A stretch of 64,000 nucleotides of DNA from Procambarus clarkii (taxonomy: Eukaryota > Arthropoda > Malacostraca > Decapoda > Cambaridae): NCBI RefSeq assembly GCF_040958095.1, contig NC_091188.1, forward strand, positions 3,077,181-3,141,180. Direction: 5' to 3'. The notes beneath the pieces are model-generated. The model was not told the origin of the DNA and made no database searches. It saw nothing but the letters and a program-made list of their open reading frames with translations. Both the position numbers and the translations under genes were made by a program. This document shows positions 23,032 to 62,313 of this stretch, piece after piece; within the stretch, counting starts at the first letter, position 1, and the number at the start of each line of letters is the position of its first letter.

Positions 23032-26000
23032 ATGGAGAATCATCAGAGTGAAGAGAGGCCCACTAAACCTTGCGAATACGATCCTAGTAAGATATCAGTC
23101 ATGTTACGTTATTACCGACGGCAGGCACTAAGATGGTATAACCCAAGGCAAGACGGTCGGTGAAGTTTAATGGGGGCCTTTCCCAAGCCGCCGTCTGGAG
23201 CGCTGATGGGGCTCTTGCAAACGTTTGAGTTCTGTTTGATTTATATAGTGACTAGTTCTGCATGGTGCATATATAGTGGTGGATAGTTCTGTATGGTGAT
23301 ATATAGTAACTAGTTCTGCATGATGCAATATTGTATGATTGCCCAAAATGCTTTGCGTAATAGTGGCTTCATTAGTTTGTGTAACTGCTGTCCCCACAAT
23401 TGTTCATTACTCCTATGTTCTCTTGTACACACATTCTTTGGAATCAGAATTTGAATAGTGACTAGTTCTGTATGATGCACAAAGTAGCTAGTTATGTATG
23501 ATGCATGTAGTGGCTAGTTTTGTATGTTGCATTGTAGTGACTAGTTCTGTATAATGTCATATAGGGACTACTTCTGAATAATACCATGTAGTGAGTAGTT
23601 CTGTATATTGCCATGTAGTGTATGATTCATATCTGTATGATTTGGTCTGTAAAATGCATGTAGTGATTAGTTCTGTATGATGTATGCAGTGGTTAGGTCT
23701 GTATGATGTATGTAATGGTTAGTTCTGTATGATGCATGTAGTGGCTAGGTCAGTATGATGCATGTAATGACTTGGTCAGTATTCACCTAGTTCTGCTTGC
23801 GGGGGTTGAGCTCTGCTCTTTCAGCCCGCCTCTCAGCTGTCAATCAATGAACTGTTACTAACTTTTGTTTCACACACACACACACACATCCAGGAAGCAG
23901 CCCGTAACAGATGTCTAACTCCAACGTACTGTACCTATTTACTGCTAGGTAACAGGGGCATCAGGGTGAAAGAAACTTTGCCCATTGTTCCTCACAGGTG
24001 CTGGGAATCAGACCCAGGCCACAAGATTACAAGTCCCATGTGCTGTTCACTCAACTACCAGCGTCCTATGATGTATGATGCATGTAGTGGTTAGGTCTGT
24101 ACATACATGTGGCTGGTTCTGTATGATGCATGTAATGGCAAGTTCTGTATGATGCTTGTGGTGACTAGTTCTGTATTATACATGTAGTGACTAAATAAGG
24201 AGTCGGCAGCCTTCAATTAACCTTCAAGGCGGCATACCTAAGCTGTTTAGGACACAGATCAAAACAGAGTGTGAAGAGAATTATAGCCATTTTCTATATT
24301 TTGTCGACATAAGCAATTAGAAAATAACACTAACAACCCAGGGACATAAACTGTGTTATTGTAATATACTTTACATAAAAGTCAGAACTGATGGTTGTTC
24401 GAGCTTATCGGAAAGAATATCTTTCACTTTCAATATTGAGAGCATGCTTCTGAAATTAATTTACTCTTACGTAGCATAAATGTTAAGGGGAAAAGATACT
24501 AAAATAAGAATGTTTATATATCTGTATATGACGAAAAGATTTAATTTTCAGATGTTAATCAAGATGAACTCATCATGGCACAGGAAAAACAAATTGCTGA
24601 GGAGGTAAAGTATTTTGTGTTAATGCCAAAGTTCCCTCAATTTCTCACTCATTTACTCTTTCTCACATGTACACACAAGAACAACCTGTTTCAACTACAG
24701 AGATATAAGAAAATACTGTATAACACAGTATACTGTATTTATTTACCATGTATGCAGTAAAAACTTGTAATAATTGAATGGAATAAATGGTAGAAGCAAA
24801 CTCCTCCTACAACTATAAAAACAGGTATGATAAAGAATTGAAGGATGGTAAACAGTAATAGCAGACTATAGTGCCAATAACTGGACTTGACAGCTACAAC
24901 TCTCCCTGCAAATGATAATAAGCTAGGACACTTACATCACCTCCACCCCCTCCCACTCATCTATATATTTGAAAGCTTGTATGACTCTGATTTCATTGGG
25001 GTACATTTGATATATGATGTAATAATATACTGTATGCTGTACTGTATAACAAGTTCATATTTACTGTTCATTATTATAGTTCAGAATCATCTTTTATAGT
25101 ATGCTGTATATTATATGTACTGTATTGTCTCTGTCTACAGATTAAAGCCAACACTTCAATGGTAGGGCCACTTGATGGCCTCGGTTCTCTAGAAAAGGAA
25201 TATTCAAATGATCCAATATACTTTAGCAAGGTGAGCTGTTTGTTTATTATACTGTTTATACATTTTTTGTTGTTAGCAGGTATACAAGAAAATTAATACA
25301 GTATTATAAATATTTACACTTATTAAATTAGTTACCCAAATGAATTTAGGATTATTTTGTTTATGTAGTTAGTTTCATTCATTATTACAATAATGGATGA
25401 AACTAATGAAATAACTAATAAGATAATGAAAGATGAAGTCTTTAATGCACATGCACTATCATTATCTTATTACCACCTTAATGGGGTGGGGAGCAAAAGA
25501 AAAGTAATATACAGGTACTGTAGTAAAATAAAGTTTCATTGTACTCTATAGGTATTAAATCCATTAAAACATAATTTATCTATTCTTGATATAATTGTCA
25601 ATAAACATGTAGCATCATGGAAAACAAATAATATACAGTAATGTACAGTATTGTAATAGTTTGGCTAGTATCTCGGCAAGTAGTCTGAAGGAAAGGAAAG
25701 CACTCCCTCCAAACATGTGACTTTTGCAGATATATTACACCTACAGATCCTATCTGGGTCTAATTAAAATAATTTATGGACTCCCTAGTGATAGTAAAAT
25801 TTGATGTGCATAATTTTATCATTGGTGGGCTCATTAGCTGCAGTTTGAACATGACATTATTATAAAAGAAAAAACATGTTATTAAAATTGTGTGTTTATC
25901 TTCCCCCCCCAACAGGTTAGAACTCTACTACCCAAATTTTCAAATGTACGTCGTACCAGACCAGATGGCAATTGTTTTCTCAGAGGTTTTATATTTGCTT

Positions 26001-29000
26001 ACCTAGAATACTGTATCCACCACAGGGATGAGTTAACTAGGTGAGTATGATTTGTGGGTATGACCTTCAGTAGAGATACTTTATGGTTTTGTCCTGTTTG
26101 TTATTTTGGTTTGTTTCTTCTGACAGATTTAAGTTATCTTAAGCACTTAATCTTAAATATCACCATCACGACCACCATCATTATGACCACCACCACCACA
26201 CCTGCTATCGACACCAACTCTTCCATCACCACCACCTTTGCCACTGCCATGAGCATCACAACCACCACCATGAGCATCACTCATGGTAATGGTTGGTCCC
26301 AAGGTCCCCACGCTTAGCTCGCATCCTCACTCACCTGATCACACTTCCAGGTACATGAAAGCTCTCACAAAGCCCATTCTCAGCTTCATCCTTAAGCTAA
26401 GCTGTGTTGCCTATTCCTGGAACATTAGTTTTACTGGGAGCCATTACTTTTTTATTTTTCCTTCATGATTGCATTTTATGCCACCCACATCACATGTGCC
26501 TTAGCTTTGTATTTTACTCAGATTGTGGGTCAGAATTATCTTTTTTTGCTAGTTGGTGTGCATTTTCCCTGCCCATGAAGGATACCTTTTCTGAGGGCCA
26601 GCTTGTTCCTCTACAAGCTGGCTCTTCCCTTGCTTCCAGGCACCTTATGCAACTTGTTCTTGACTGTGATGCCTGTTCATTGGGAGTCCTGTAATCAACT
26701 GTGTTGTCTAACAAACTGCTTGTCTGTTCATACATGTGCCTCATTCCTCTAAATGAGGTAACATTTTACCTTTCTTGGAAATGATCTGCATTTAATCATC
26801 TCTTGTTTAATAGTGAGTGATCTGTATTTGTAGGGTAGCCTAATTGCTGGTGTTTTAAACAAACATGTACAGATATATGACTCTAAATTCAAATGTGGAA
26901 TTGAAATTTGAAGGAAAGTTGTCAGGCAAAAGAATGAAGAAATAGGATTATAAATGTTGAATGGGATAGTGTTTTAAGACTTTATTTACAGAAATGTGCA
27001 CCATTGTGTAGATAAGCCAGAGATAACACTGGCAAGTGTTTGAGTGGAAATACATATGAGTGTGGTGGATGAATTGGTAAATATGGTGAAATTATAAGCT
27101 TTCATAAATATTGTGCTTCTAATGATTATATGGTAATTTGAAAGCAACTGTGAATGTTAAAATGTTTTATGAATAAAGCCTTTATCGTTTCACCCATCTG
27201 TTTATCGTTCTATAAGGCTATGTGCAATTACAGTATAAATGATGCATTATATTTTGATTGATTCATGCTTCTCTTCAATTACCTTACATGATTTTGGCTT
27301 TAAATTTCCAGGTTCAAGAAATATCTTGAAGGAAGCAAAGAAGAACTCTTTGAGATGGGTTTTCCTAAATTTACTACTGAAGATTTTCATGATATGGTAA
27401 GTGTTTTAATAAATGTAGTGTCTTGCTTTGGTATCCAGTGATAAGAGGGGGGGATAATGTAATGAACACAAAACAGTGGATATAAATTGAATAAGCATAA
27501 GAGTTAGGAAAGACCTGGGTAAATTCTGGTATGGAAACGGTTGTTGATTTGTGGAACAGATTATTGGGTATCATAATACCCTAAATGTGGAATCACTTGA
27601 TTGTTTCAAATGTAGGCTAGACATGTAAATGAATGAGTTTAGTTTGATAAGAATAGAAGCTGCCACTAACTGGAAATTGTTTTACCTCTACCAAGGTGCC
27701 ATTGGAGTAAGCTCAGGGTAGCTACTGTGGGGGCAGCCCAGAAATAGAGCATTAAGTGTATTAAAATGCAACTTTCTGGGTGGCAGCTCATTAGTTCCCA
27801 ATTCCTGCCTTTACATTCTTTTCCTTGTTTGTGAGGGAGTGAGATGATCACCTCACTAGAGCGCAGTGTTGCCCAGGGTGCCACCTGGTTGCCATGAGGG
27901 ATGCTGGGTATCAAGATTTTTTTAACATAATACTTTTGCTTGGTGGGGTAGTTTGGTGATCAAATATTTCTCAAAGGGTGTTTTGGGCTTACCTTGGTAG
28001 TGAGTAACTCAGTGATCCCCACATGTTTTTCCCTGCCTGTAGAGGGAAAAAAACGATTGTCCTTGTTTCTAGGTGGTCAAGATTATCACATGAGTCTAGC
28101 ATAGTGGCCCTGTAATACAAATGTTAATAGCTCAGAGAAGGCCAGAAAATGGCATTCTATTACTGTATTCTAAAACTGCTATTTTTTTCCCCATATACTT
28201 TTTAAGTTTAATTTGCATAGTTTTTTATTATGTGCTTTTTTCCAAGAAAATAGTATCTATGCAGAAATCGGCTAAATGTTTTCACAAAATGTCTAGCTAA
28301 ATGAGATGGAGATAACTTCATGTCTCACTGGGGTTGTGACTCCAGACCCAATTATGGATTGAGAGAGATTTTCTGGTCACTGAAGAGTAGGCAATTTGCC
28401 TTTAATGAGATTTCAGTCTGTAACAAAAGTATTTAATGAAAGTAGGCCAAGTTAACAAGTCAGTTGATTTATAGTACTGTACATTATTTTGAGCTTTAAT
28501 TTGACTCTGGATTCCTGCCTGCAAGTAAGGAATGTGTTTTCTTTTACTATTTAACAGAAATACCCAGTGTACTTTTAATTAAGTATAAGAAAGTTTCTGT
28601 AGTTTAAATTATTTAAGTATTAAATATTAATCATATTGCACATTGGCAGTGATTATACTGTACAGTAATTGTTAAATCTCTTTCTTCAATATTTTTCTGT
28701 CAGTTTATGGAGGTTGTGAGTGATTTGGAAGGCAGTGGCAGTGTGGGTCGTGTAGAAGCTGTCTGTAATGATGCTGGAACCTCTGACTACCTGGTTGTGT
28801 ATCTGCGACTTCTTATCTCAGCACATCTTCAAAAAAATGCTGAGTTTTTTAGCTTTTTCATTGAGGGCGGCAGAACAGTTGAAGAGTTCTGTAAACAGGT
28901 AATTTTGAAATAGATGCTACATTTGGTAATCTTTGTCAGCATTAAGGTTTCAAGGATGTTGAAAACTAATTTTGATTTTTTTTTGTATGATGCATAATGG

Positions 29001-29620
29001 TTAAATAATTACGTAAATGGATAACTCTTACACAATTGTTTCATACCTAAATTAAGTGAGCTCATTTGATTTTGAAATTACAAACAGTACAGTCCTGAAT
29101 CATTTCCCATTTCAATCTTTGTCATCAGTTAAGATCCTCATTAAGCTTTAACAGTTAGGCAAAAGTTATTATAATAAGGAATAAGGAAACTATTCAACAC
29201 AATTTACTTACGTATTTTAAATTAAAAAAACATTATAGTTGAGAAAGTGCACCTAGTTGGGCATTCCACGTCAGTTGATATTCCAGGCATCTTTGTGTAC
29301 AGGAATTTTAGGTTGTGTACAGGTATATAATGTAAATTCCATTAGTTTTAAGTTTTTACATTGTTATAAAGTATTGTATTGATCAGAATTAATAATAGTA
29401 AATGAGTGTTTGCTTTCAGGAAGTGGAACCAATGTATCGTGAATGTGACCATCTTCACATTGTAGCACTGACAGCAGCTGTGGGCGTTGGTGTCAGAGTG
29501 ATGTACTTAGACCGGGGAGAGGGAGCTGCTGTTGTATCTCACGATTTTCCAGAGGATAAGGAACCAATTATTCATCTGCTATACCGCCCAGGACATTATG
29601 ATATACTCTATAAGGCATAA
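23032..29620 (+). CDS. OTUB1: Otubain-1, OTU-family deubiquitinase, seven coding exons
   Basis: A cysteine protease that removes ubiquitin, preferring K48 chains in the characterised family; it also blocks UBC13-type E2 enzymes. Coding exons: 23032-23086, 24552-24604, 25141-25230, 25916-26040, 27312-27396, 28704-28898, 29420-29620. Junctions are GT-AG, phases agree, and the product is 267 residues (human OTUB1 271). The first exon, MENHQSEERPTKPCEYDP, is chosen because its phase-1 end joins to give NVNQDELIMAQ, matching the family's ..DEAIMAQQ.. segment. Catalytic residues are visible: D83 and C86 in RPDGNCF, and H260 and D262 in YRPGHYD. Also conserved are STSDYLVVYLRLL-like TSDYLVVYLRLL, FFIEGGRTVEEFC, and MDRGEG-like LDRGEG. 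Complete and apparently functional. The first intron carries a minisatellite and a SINE. Confidence 0.93.
23236..24195. repeat. Decayed tandem repeat, unit about 25-30 bp, in OTUB1 intron 1
   Basis: Repeated imperfect units of the form GTAGTGACTAGTTCTGTATG plus ATGCAT. It is interrupted by a retroelement tail (about 23338-23458) and by a SINE-bearing block (23780-24066), which are therefore younger than the array. Confidence 0.7.
23780..24066 (-). repeat. tRNA-derived SINE, family B, antisense, with attached LINE-tail piece
   Basis: Left part 'CACCTAGTTCTGCTTGCGGG' ... 'CTCAGCTGTCAATCAATGAA' is an antisense LINE-end sequence, then (CA)n, then the family B body 'CCAGGAAGCAGCCCGTAACA', 'TATTTACTGCTAGGTAACAG', 'GAAAGAAACTTTGCCC', and a tRNA-like head containing 'GAATCAGACCC'. 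Confidence 0.6.
26158..26290 (+). repeat. CAC/ATC-rich simple sequence
   Basis: Imperfect (CACCAT)n-type low-complexity sequence in an intron of OTUB1. The threonine-rich open frame here is an artefact of the repeat. Confidence 0.7.
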
Positions 29621-29892
29621 TATTAACTTAATTTAGCTCTGTTTAAATAGTAGTATATCACATAGTCTTTAGGGGCACAGTTTTTTTGTGTTCTGTTTCC
29701 TTCATTGATCATTACGTTATGTAAAGTTTTATGCTATGAATATACATATGTAAAAGTTTTTTTTTAACTGCAATTCATGATTTACTTTTACATTTGTTCA
29801 GTACAGTATTTCTATCAGTATTTATAACTTCAAAAAGGGGTTGAATTTCTTCATGCTACTTCACAACTTAAATTATGTTTTCATATTTTCAT

Positions 29893-29898
29893 AATAAA
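29893..29898 (+). promoter_or_regulatory. Polyadenylation signal of OTUB1
   Basis: AATAAA about 270 bases after the OTUB1 stop. A further candidate (GAAATAAAATT) lies near 30380, so two 3' ends are possible. Confidence 0.45.
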
Positions 29899-30699
29899 CA
29901 TATATATATGATTGATCTTATTTCAACCTGTGTGAAAATTCTCCTTAAAGTAAATATACCAGGATACAGTAGATGTATTTAGAATCTGCTTATTTGAGGA
30001 ATTACATTTTCTCATACACAATTTATTTTTGCTTAGGTGTTTTGAATATATAAATATCTTGAGTGTTTTTCTACTGATGTGAAGTGTTTTGTCATACTGT
30101 ATATCAATATCAATTTTTAGGTTTTTGACACTGCTTAACATATATAACTCTTCATTACCTTGTTATAGAGTACCTAAAAGTATCTAATCCTTGGTTAGTT
30201 TGACTTGAAAGATTTCTCCCCCCCCCCCTCTCCAAAAAAAAAAAACTCAGCTTAAAACTAATGCATTATGTAACAAATCTAAAAGTACATTAAACTCATT
30301 CAACATATGTTGTATAAGAATAATGATTGGCATAATACTATAGCTGTATCTAATGGACCACAACTTTTATGGATAAATGAAATAAAATTTGAACTTTTTG
30401 TAGTCTTGTTCATGTCTATTTTTATATCCTATATTCTGTGCTTTGCTTTATGCAAATTTTTCTCAGAGCTTTGATGTAATGGCATCAAATACTTCATGAA
30501 CTATGTTCACCAAAGTGAGGCTTACTTATTCAGTCAATTTTCCATGTATCAGGTAACTGCTTTCTTAATTAAACAGCAAGTTCTGTAAGTTGTTTATAAC
30601 TATTAGTAATCATTTATTGGTTTATGCTCCTATTTATATCAAACCACTCCCACTTGTGTCATTATCAAACTGATGCTTGAAACTTTTTTATTGAGATTG
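29899..30699. other. Intergenic 3' of OTUB1, nothing recognised
   Basis: AT-rich sequence with no exon or repeat family recognised; a C-run followed by an A-run lies at about 30219-30245. Confidence 0.4.
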
Positions 30700-30915
30700 T
30701 ATCTATGGTGTTACTTGGTAGTTTGTTCCACAGATCTGCAGCTGTTTTCTTTTTGCTATTTCTTTTCTGTATCAAAACATTAAATTTAAATTCATTGTTT
30801 CATGTTCTAACTTGAGCTGATATATTTCGAATCCTATTTATAGCCTCCCTTTGTTGAGCCCTTTCATTCATATATACATGTCAGTCATCCCCCTACTTAT
30901 TCTATACGTTTCTAG
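30700..30915 (-). repeat. LINE 3' coding region, antisense, decayed
   Basis: Antisense words typical of the window's LINE tails: 'ATGGTGTTACTTGGTAGTTTGTTCCA', 'TTGTTTCATGTTCTAACTTGAG', 'TCCTATTTATAGCCTCCC'. It appears to be a different subfamily from the copies in ABCC5. Confidence 0.35.
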
Positions 30916-32035
30916 CTCGTAAAGTGCAACTACTGTATCAATACACACTTATGTCAACCCATGTGGAAAATATTAAAAAATTCCAACAAATATTTGTTAC
31001 ATTCAGAATGCTTAATTCGGTTGCAAAATGTAAGGTAAAAGTGGAAATAAAATAAACACCTCCAATTTTACTGGTTTGGTGAGCTGTAAAACATTGCCAG
31101 GTGGTGGGCTCGGCCAGCACCTGTCAATGCCAGACACGAGGTTTGCCATCGTGTCAGGTATGGATGGCAAACTGAGATTGGATGCGTATCCATATTTGGA
31201 AGGGGATGGGGTACGGGCTGGTTCAAAGGAAGGCACATATTATGTCCCAACTCCATTCTTTTGGCCTAAGTGGCAATCTCCCTATCTTCCAACAAGCTTC
31301 AAAGCTTCCAAAGATTAACTTTTGAAGTTAATCCTTGACACTCGTATGTCTTGGTCAAAATTTTACCCCGAGTTGAGTGTTCTAAGGCCCTTAAGGTCTT
31401 GTCCCATACTTGCTAGGGAGCTGATAGACGCACGCTCCTCTTATTTGCATTCCTCTCGTGCTGTTTAAACTTGATTATGTCTATCTTGCTTACTCGTCTC
31501 TCTTTCTTTCAACAACTCTTAGTCATCTTGATCCTCTGCACCATACTAGTACAGAGGACTGTGCTTGAATTCTGTGAACAATTTCATCTTTTTTGTGCTA
31601 TTTTTTTGTTGCGTAACTTAAAAGTTCTTATTACATATCACGTCATGAAAATTACCCAAGAAAGTCAGTGGTAAAGATGAACCCAAGAAAATAATTGAGG
31701 ATAACAATAGAAGAAAAAATATAGGTAATTATTTGTTAACATGAAGATGTGCACATTGTTGATCTGGCTAGGAAAATGTGTGCAGTATAGGAAGTAATCA
31801 AAAGAAGGCATCAAACCGTGCAGTATAGGAAGAATTGCAAAATTTTTGCAGAAAAGACTCGCCCAGGTAAAGCTGTAGCAAGCTGATGTGTTAACCTTTT
31901 TAATGAGAAAATTCACTAGAGCTGTGAGGCGACACGAACCTGCGACCAGGCATTGCCAGCAGCATACTCATCCTCTGCTCTCCTCATTGTACTACAGTAC
32001 TTACTAATTTATCCCTATGTTACCTAATGGTCAAT
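30916..32035. other. Intergenic, unrecognised, possibly old repeat
   Basis: Between about 31060 and 31640 the base composition is more even than in the flanks and overlapping short frames exist on both strands, for example 80 codons at 31076-31318. None is recognised and no splice pattern supports a gene. A tRNA-like fragment 'ACACGAACCTGCGACCAGGC' near 31935 suggests a SINE relic. Confidence 0.3.
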
Positions 32036-32345
32036 AACACTAGTGACCTCGACGAGGACAGGAAGCCGGCGGCTTGTTGAAGGTCCCCCCATTTCTCCTG
32101 CTCTTTTTCCAGTTGGATTTTAAAATTTAACCGGTTTGGCATTCACGGCTTCGACGGACAGGCGGTTCCACGGGTTAATAACCCTGTGGGTTAAAAGGCA
32201 TCTCCTATGCTCAGGCCTACATTGTGGCTTGTTGAACTTTAAATCAAAGCTCCTTGTTTGTTACAAACAAGGAGCATCAACATCCTCTAAATTGTTCAGT
32301 ATTTTAAGTTTCAATGAGATCCACCCTGTCATGTCTGGCTCTCTG
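32036..32345 (-). repeat. LINE 3'-end repeat, antisense, copy 1 of 3
   Basis: Starts 'CTAGTGACCTCGACGAGGAC', continues 'AGCCGGCGGCTTGTTGAAGG', 'GGTTAATAACCCTGTGGGTT', 'ACATTGTGGCTTGTTGAACT' and 'TCAATGAGATCCACCCTGTC'. Related copies are at 34486-34600 and 35355-35690. In antisense the last part resembles the C-terminal end of LINE reverse transcriptases; this is inference. Confidence 0.5.
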
Positions 32346-32367
32346 TGTGTGTGCGTGTGTGTGTGTG

Positions 32368-33360
32368 TGTTTTACGGCCCTCTCGGGTCGCAACTGGGTT
32401 CGTACTCTGATGTCGCTAGAGGAAGGGTATCCGGCCCCAAGCCAGTAGTGGCTTTCAAGGGATGAGATCCGTGACGCAAGTAACTTAAAGGGGAAGGGAA
32501 ATAAAGTTAAGAACTTAAGATTATAATTGTTTCCATCACCAAATAAATAATATATAAAAGGTTACTCAGGGGGAGGGGTATTAACACTGCACAAGGGAAT
32601 TATATACACTATCGTCTTCTCCTGAAGACTCTGGATCCAAACTCTCGGTGCTTTCGTGGTCTCTTGACGAATCCTTCGATCAAGCCGAGTCTACCCCGGA
32701 CACAGGCCAGCCAAAACACAGTTCCACTGGGGCACCGCCGTGGAGGCCGTCAACCACAAGTCCAGCAGAACAGCTGGCAGGTTCCGGATCAGCAACGCTG
32801 GTCAGGCCACTCCACGAGCGATACTAGGGTAGCGCCCTAGTCAGGAGCCTCGTGTGATACCACAAATCACTCTCCTGTCCTCAATACCCCAGTGGTCAAT
32901 CGTCTCCAGCAGTCGGTCCCGGGTACGACAAGCCTTCACTGCCGCTTCACAGGCAGGGTAACACCACAGTGTTCCTCCGGGAGACGACTCACAGCTGCTG
33001 CAGCAAAGCACAAGGTATGGAGACGGCTGCCTTGGGTAGACTGACTCAACTTCCATCACAGCAGTCCCAGGTCGACTCTGTAAGCAGACACGTCATCAAT
33101 AACAGGGACACACTAAAGCACCTCACTTACAGGCTCAGACACAAACGCCCGACATATCCACTCCATAGATGGCGTTGTCGTCTGAGCACCACCTCACCAG
33201 GGGTCAGCGGCGGCTGTGTTGTGAGCTGAACAGGAGTGGCAACTGGCCCTTGTGGCCGGTACACTTCGTCCTCACCAGGTGTCGTCGTCCATTTGGAGGG
33301 GGTTTCGGGAGCCGACCCACAGATGGCGCGGTCGTCACTGCTCCGTGCTCGGGTCCGTAA

Positions 33361-33362
<2 letters not shown>
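32368..33362 (-). mobile_element. Candidate solo LTR (fossil LTR retroelement)
   Basis: A block of about 1 kb, markedly more GC-rich than its flanks. On the minus strand it begins TGTTACGGACCC and ends with ...GGGCCGTAAAACA, the TG...CA inverted-end pattern of LTRs. No internal coding region or partner LTR is in the window, so it would be a solo LTR. Gypsy or other family cannot be told from the LTR alone. Both edges lie in simple sequence (GT and GTCT repeats), which hides any target duplication. Confidence 0.4.
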
Positions 33363-33591
<229 letters not shown>

Positions 33592-33599
33592 TTAAATAT

Positions 33600-34484
33600 C
33601 TAAATATATTATTATTATTAATTAAATATATTAAATATATATATATATGTATGTGTGTGTGTGTGTATATATATAAAAATCCTGCACACCGCCTCTTCCC
33701 CCCCCCCCTACATTCAATCGGATACGGATTCATGGCTGACGAACGCGTGTTTGCACCCATCTGACTCAATCCCTTGTTTCATAACGTAATGAACTTATAG
33801 CCAGTTTTTGAGGTACACTGTGTGATATTTCACATAGAATAGGGCAGCAGCACATTGTTGTGTATACTTAAGCTTGTTAAAAAATATATAACGTAAGATA
33901 ATTATATTAGGAGATAGGAGATATATATTAGGAGATATATATATATTTACAAGTTGAATGAGGTAATACTTAAAAGTAAATGAGAAATTATCATTTTTGA
34001 ACTGCTGAAAAGAGAGAAAAACAACAGTTTTGCAATTTTTAAGCGTTATTTAGAAACTACAGTTTTTTTTGCAACATACAAACATATAGTATATTATTTT
34101 ATACAGTAATTGATAAAGAAATTCAGCAAATAATTTTACATTTTTTTATGGTATTTAGAAACCCATGTTTTTAGTGTAAGTACAAAATATAGTAATTAAT
34201 GTTATTTCTGATAGTATGATATACTAAAGAAGTAGTGATAGAGTGAGTGAGGAGGCTGGTGGACGGTATCAGTAGCTGGGAGGCCGCCCTGCTAGGTGAA
34301 GGTCACTGTAACTCTACTTGTAATTCATCATACATCATCATCATCATCTCAATCATTCATCACATCGTGACAGTATACTGTATAATGATTTATAAATTTA
34401 TATTTTAATTTGCAACAAGCAGTTAACGTATACTTAAACAACATGTACCCAATATTTGCCTGAAATTTACCCGCGGGCCGCTAA
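33600..34484. other. AT-rich intergenic, nothing recognised
   Basis: Microsatellite debris at the left edge, then AT-rich unique sequence; (ATC)n at about 34328-34350. No gene seen. Confidence 0.4.
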
Positions 34485-34485
34485 C

Positions 34486-34600
34486 ATTCTAGTGGCCTCG
34501 ACGAGGATAGGAAGCCAGCGGCTTGTCATTGGTTCCCCTATTTGCCCTGATGTTTTTTTCTGGCTGGATTTTTAAAATTCGACAAACTGATTAATGACTA
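34486..34600 (-). repeat. LINE 3'-end repeat, antisense, copy 2 of 3
   Basis: Starts 'CTAGTGGCCTCGACGAGGAT' and 'AGCCAGCGGCTTGTCATTGG', as in the copies at 32036 and 35355; only the first part is kept. Confidence 0.5.
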
Positions 34601-35142
34601 AATTTTTGTCCTTCAAAGAAGTGTAGGAATAAAAATCCACGTGCAAGACGGAATATTTAATTCTAAAATCACCGGGCAAAACTGAATATTTAATTCTATA
34701 ATCACCGTGCATAATTAGTAGCTTTATATAAAATACAATTACTTTACCTAATAAGTAGTTATCTGATCTGAATTAAGTAATTATCTCGTGATCTGACACT
34801 CTCCCTAGACAGATGTAATAGAGAAATAATAACCACACCAGAAATAAATCTTTGATATCCACAGACTCAATCTATGTAAACATTCTATGCAAATAATGGG
34901 ACCTAGTCCATAGAACTCACTCTCTAACCAATTGAAATACTGTCCAACCTATGCCTTACTCAAAAGTAAAATAAAAAGGTACCTAATTTCATCCTCATAG
35001 TTTGCTACCTAGTGCTTTAATCCTCAAATTTGACTATAATGTATCTACTAATCTTCTTCAAATTTTATTACAATATACCTGTTATCATTTTTCAATTTTC
35101 CTAGAAATTACCTCCCTAAAATTATATGTTAGATTAAGGATC

Positions 35143-35250
35143 GGCCCAAAACGCTATGCGTGTTAGTGGCTTTACAAGAATGTAAAAACATCGATACTAT
35201 GTTCTCTCATAAACCCAATGTACCTTCTTGTATATACAGTAAATAAATAA
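35143..35250 (+). repeat. Retroelement tail, sense (SINE family A tail)
   Basis: 'GGCCCAAAACGCTATGCGTG', 'TTAGTGGCTTTACAAGAATG' and a terminal 'CTTGTATATACAGTAAATAA' are the sense version of the family A SINE tail region. Confidence 0.55.
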
Positions 35251-35354
35251 GTAAAGTAGCAACAATAACATATAACTCTGTAAGTCTTATAGGTAAATTA
35301 TTATTATTATTATTATTATTATTACAGTATTACAGTACTGTATTACCTGAGAGC

Positions 35355-35690
35355 CATAACACTAGTGGCCTCGATGAGGACAGGAGGCTGGCGGCTTGTC
35401 AAAGGTCCCCCCCCTCATATGCCCTGATCTTTTTCAATTGTATTTTAAATGTTAACAAAGTTTTGTCATTTATGGCTTCAGCGGGTAAGCGGTTCTATGG
35501 GTTAATAACCCTGTGGGTGAAAAAGTATCTACTGTTCTGAGTCCAACATTGTGGCTTGTTGAGCTTAAGACTGTTGCTCCTTGTTTGTGCTACATCTGAC
35601 TTTTTGAAGACATTTTTTGGATCAACATTCCTCCAAATTGTTCAGTATTTTATAAGTTTCAATGAGATCTGCCCTGAAATGCCTTGTATT
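35355..35690 (-). repeat. LINE 3'-end repeat, antisense, copy 3 of 3
   Basis: Longest copy: 'CTAGTGGCCTCGATGAGGAC', 'GGTTAATAACCCTGTGGGTG', 'ACATTGTGGCTTGTTGAGCT', 'TCAATGAGATCTGCCCTG'. Confidence 0.5.
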
Positions 35691-36126
35691 ATAATGTTCA
35701 TTATAATTTTTTTTTTAATTCAAAAGTCTAGAATTTGCCTGGTCCAGCCATTAAAATTATTTTTATTACTGTAACGTGTACAGCTGAAAATACTGTAAAT
35801 TTGCAGCATTTTTCAAATTTATTTTTGTTAAACCTGTTTGTTAATATGTACTGTAATAAAATAGGAAACAAAATAATTAAACTTTTTTTCCATATGAACA
35901 ACATTTTTCTTAACAAAAAAATAAATCGGTATGATACCTAACCTGTTAACTCGCCTGAAACTAAAATTGTACGCTACCGGTTTGCTACACTTGGGGACTG
36001 ACAGGATATAGTACTAATATATGTCTAATTCCTAGTAAGTTCACATTTATTTAATAATTAGCAATTCTTTTATAAATTTTACAGATAATTACACATGAAG
36101 TTGTTTTTCTATACAAGTCTTTGAGA

Positions 36127-62084
<25,958 letters not shown>

Positions 62085-62313
62085 CTTCACCACTGATAGA
62101 TAGTGGTATAGAAGACCCTGACAGTGATAAAGACGATGTACAAAGTTCAGATATCAGTGAACCCAATGCTGGTGATAATTTTCGCAGTGCAAAATTGACA
62201 GCCACAGCATATGGCTGCACTTTAGTACATCTACACATCATGCAACGGGACCTCATGTTTCTTTACAAAATGAAATGTGAAAAATTATTCATATTCAGGA
62301 TTTAGTAACCAGG

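Noticed and set aside
31076-31318. 80-codon open frame as a gene
   Set aside because: Not recognised, overlapped by frames of similar length on the other strand, and with no splice or regulatory support.
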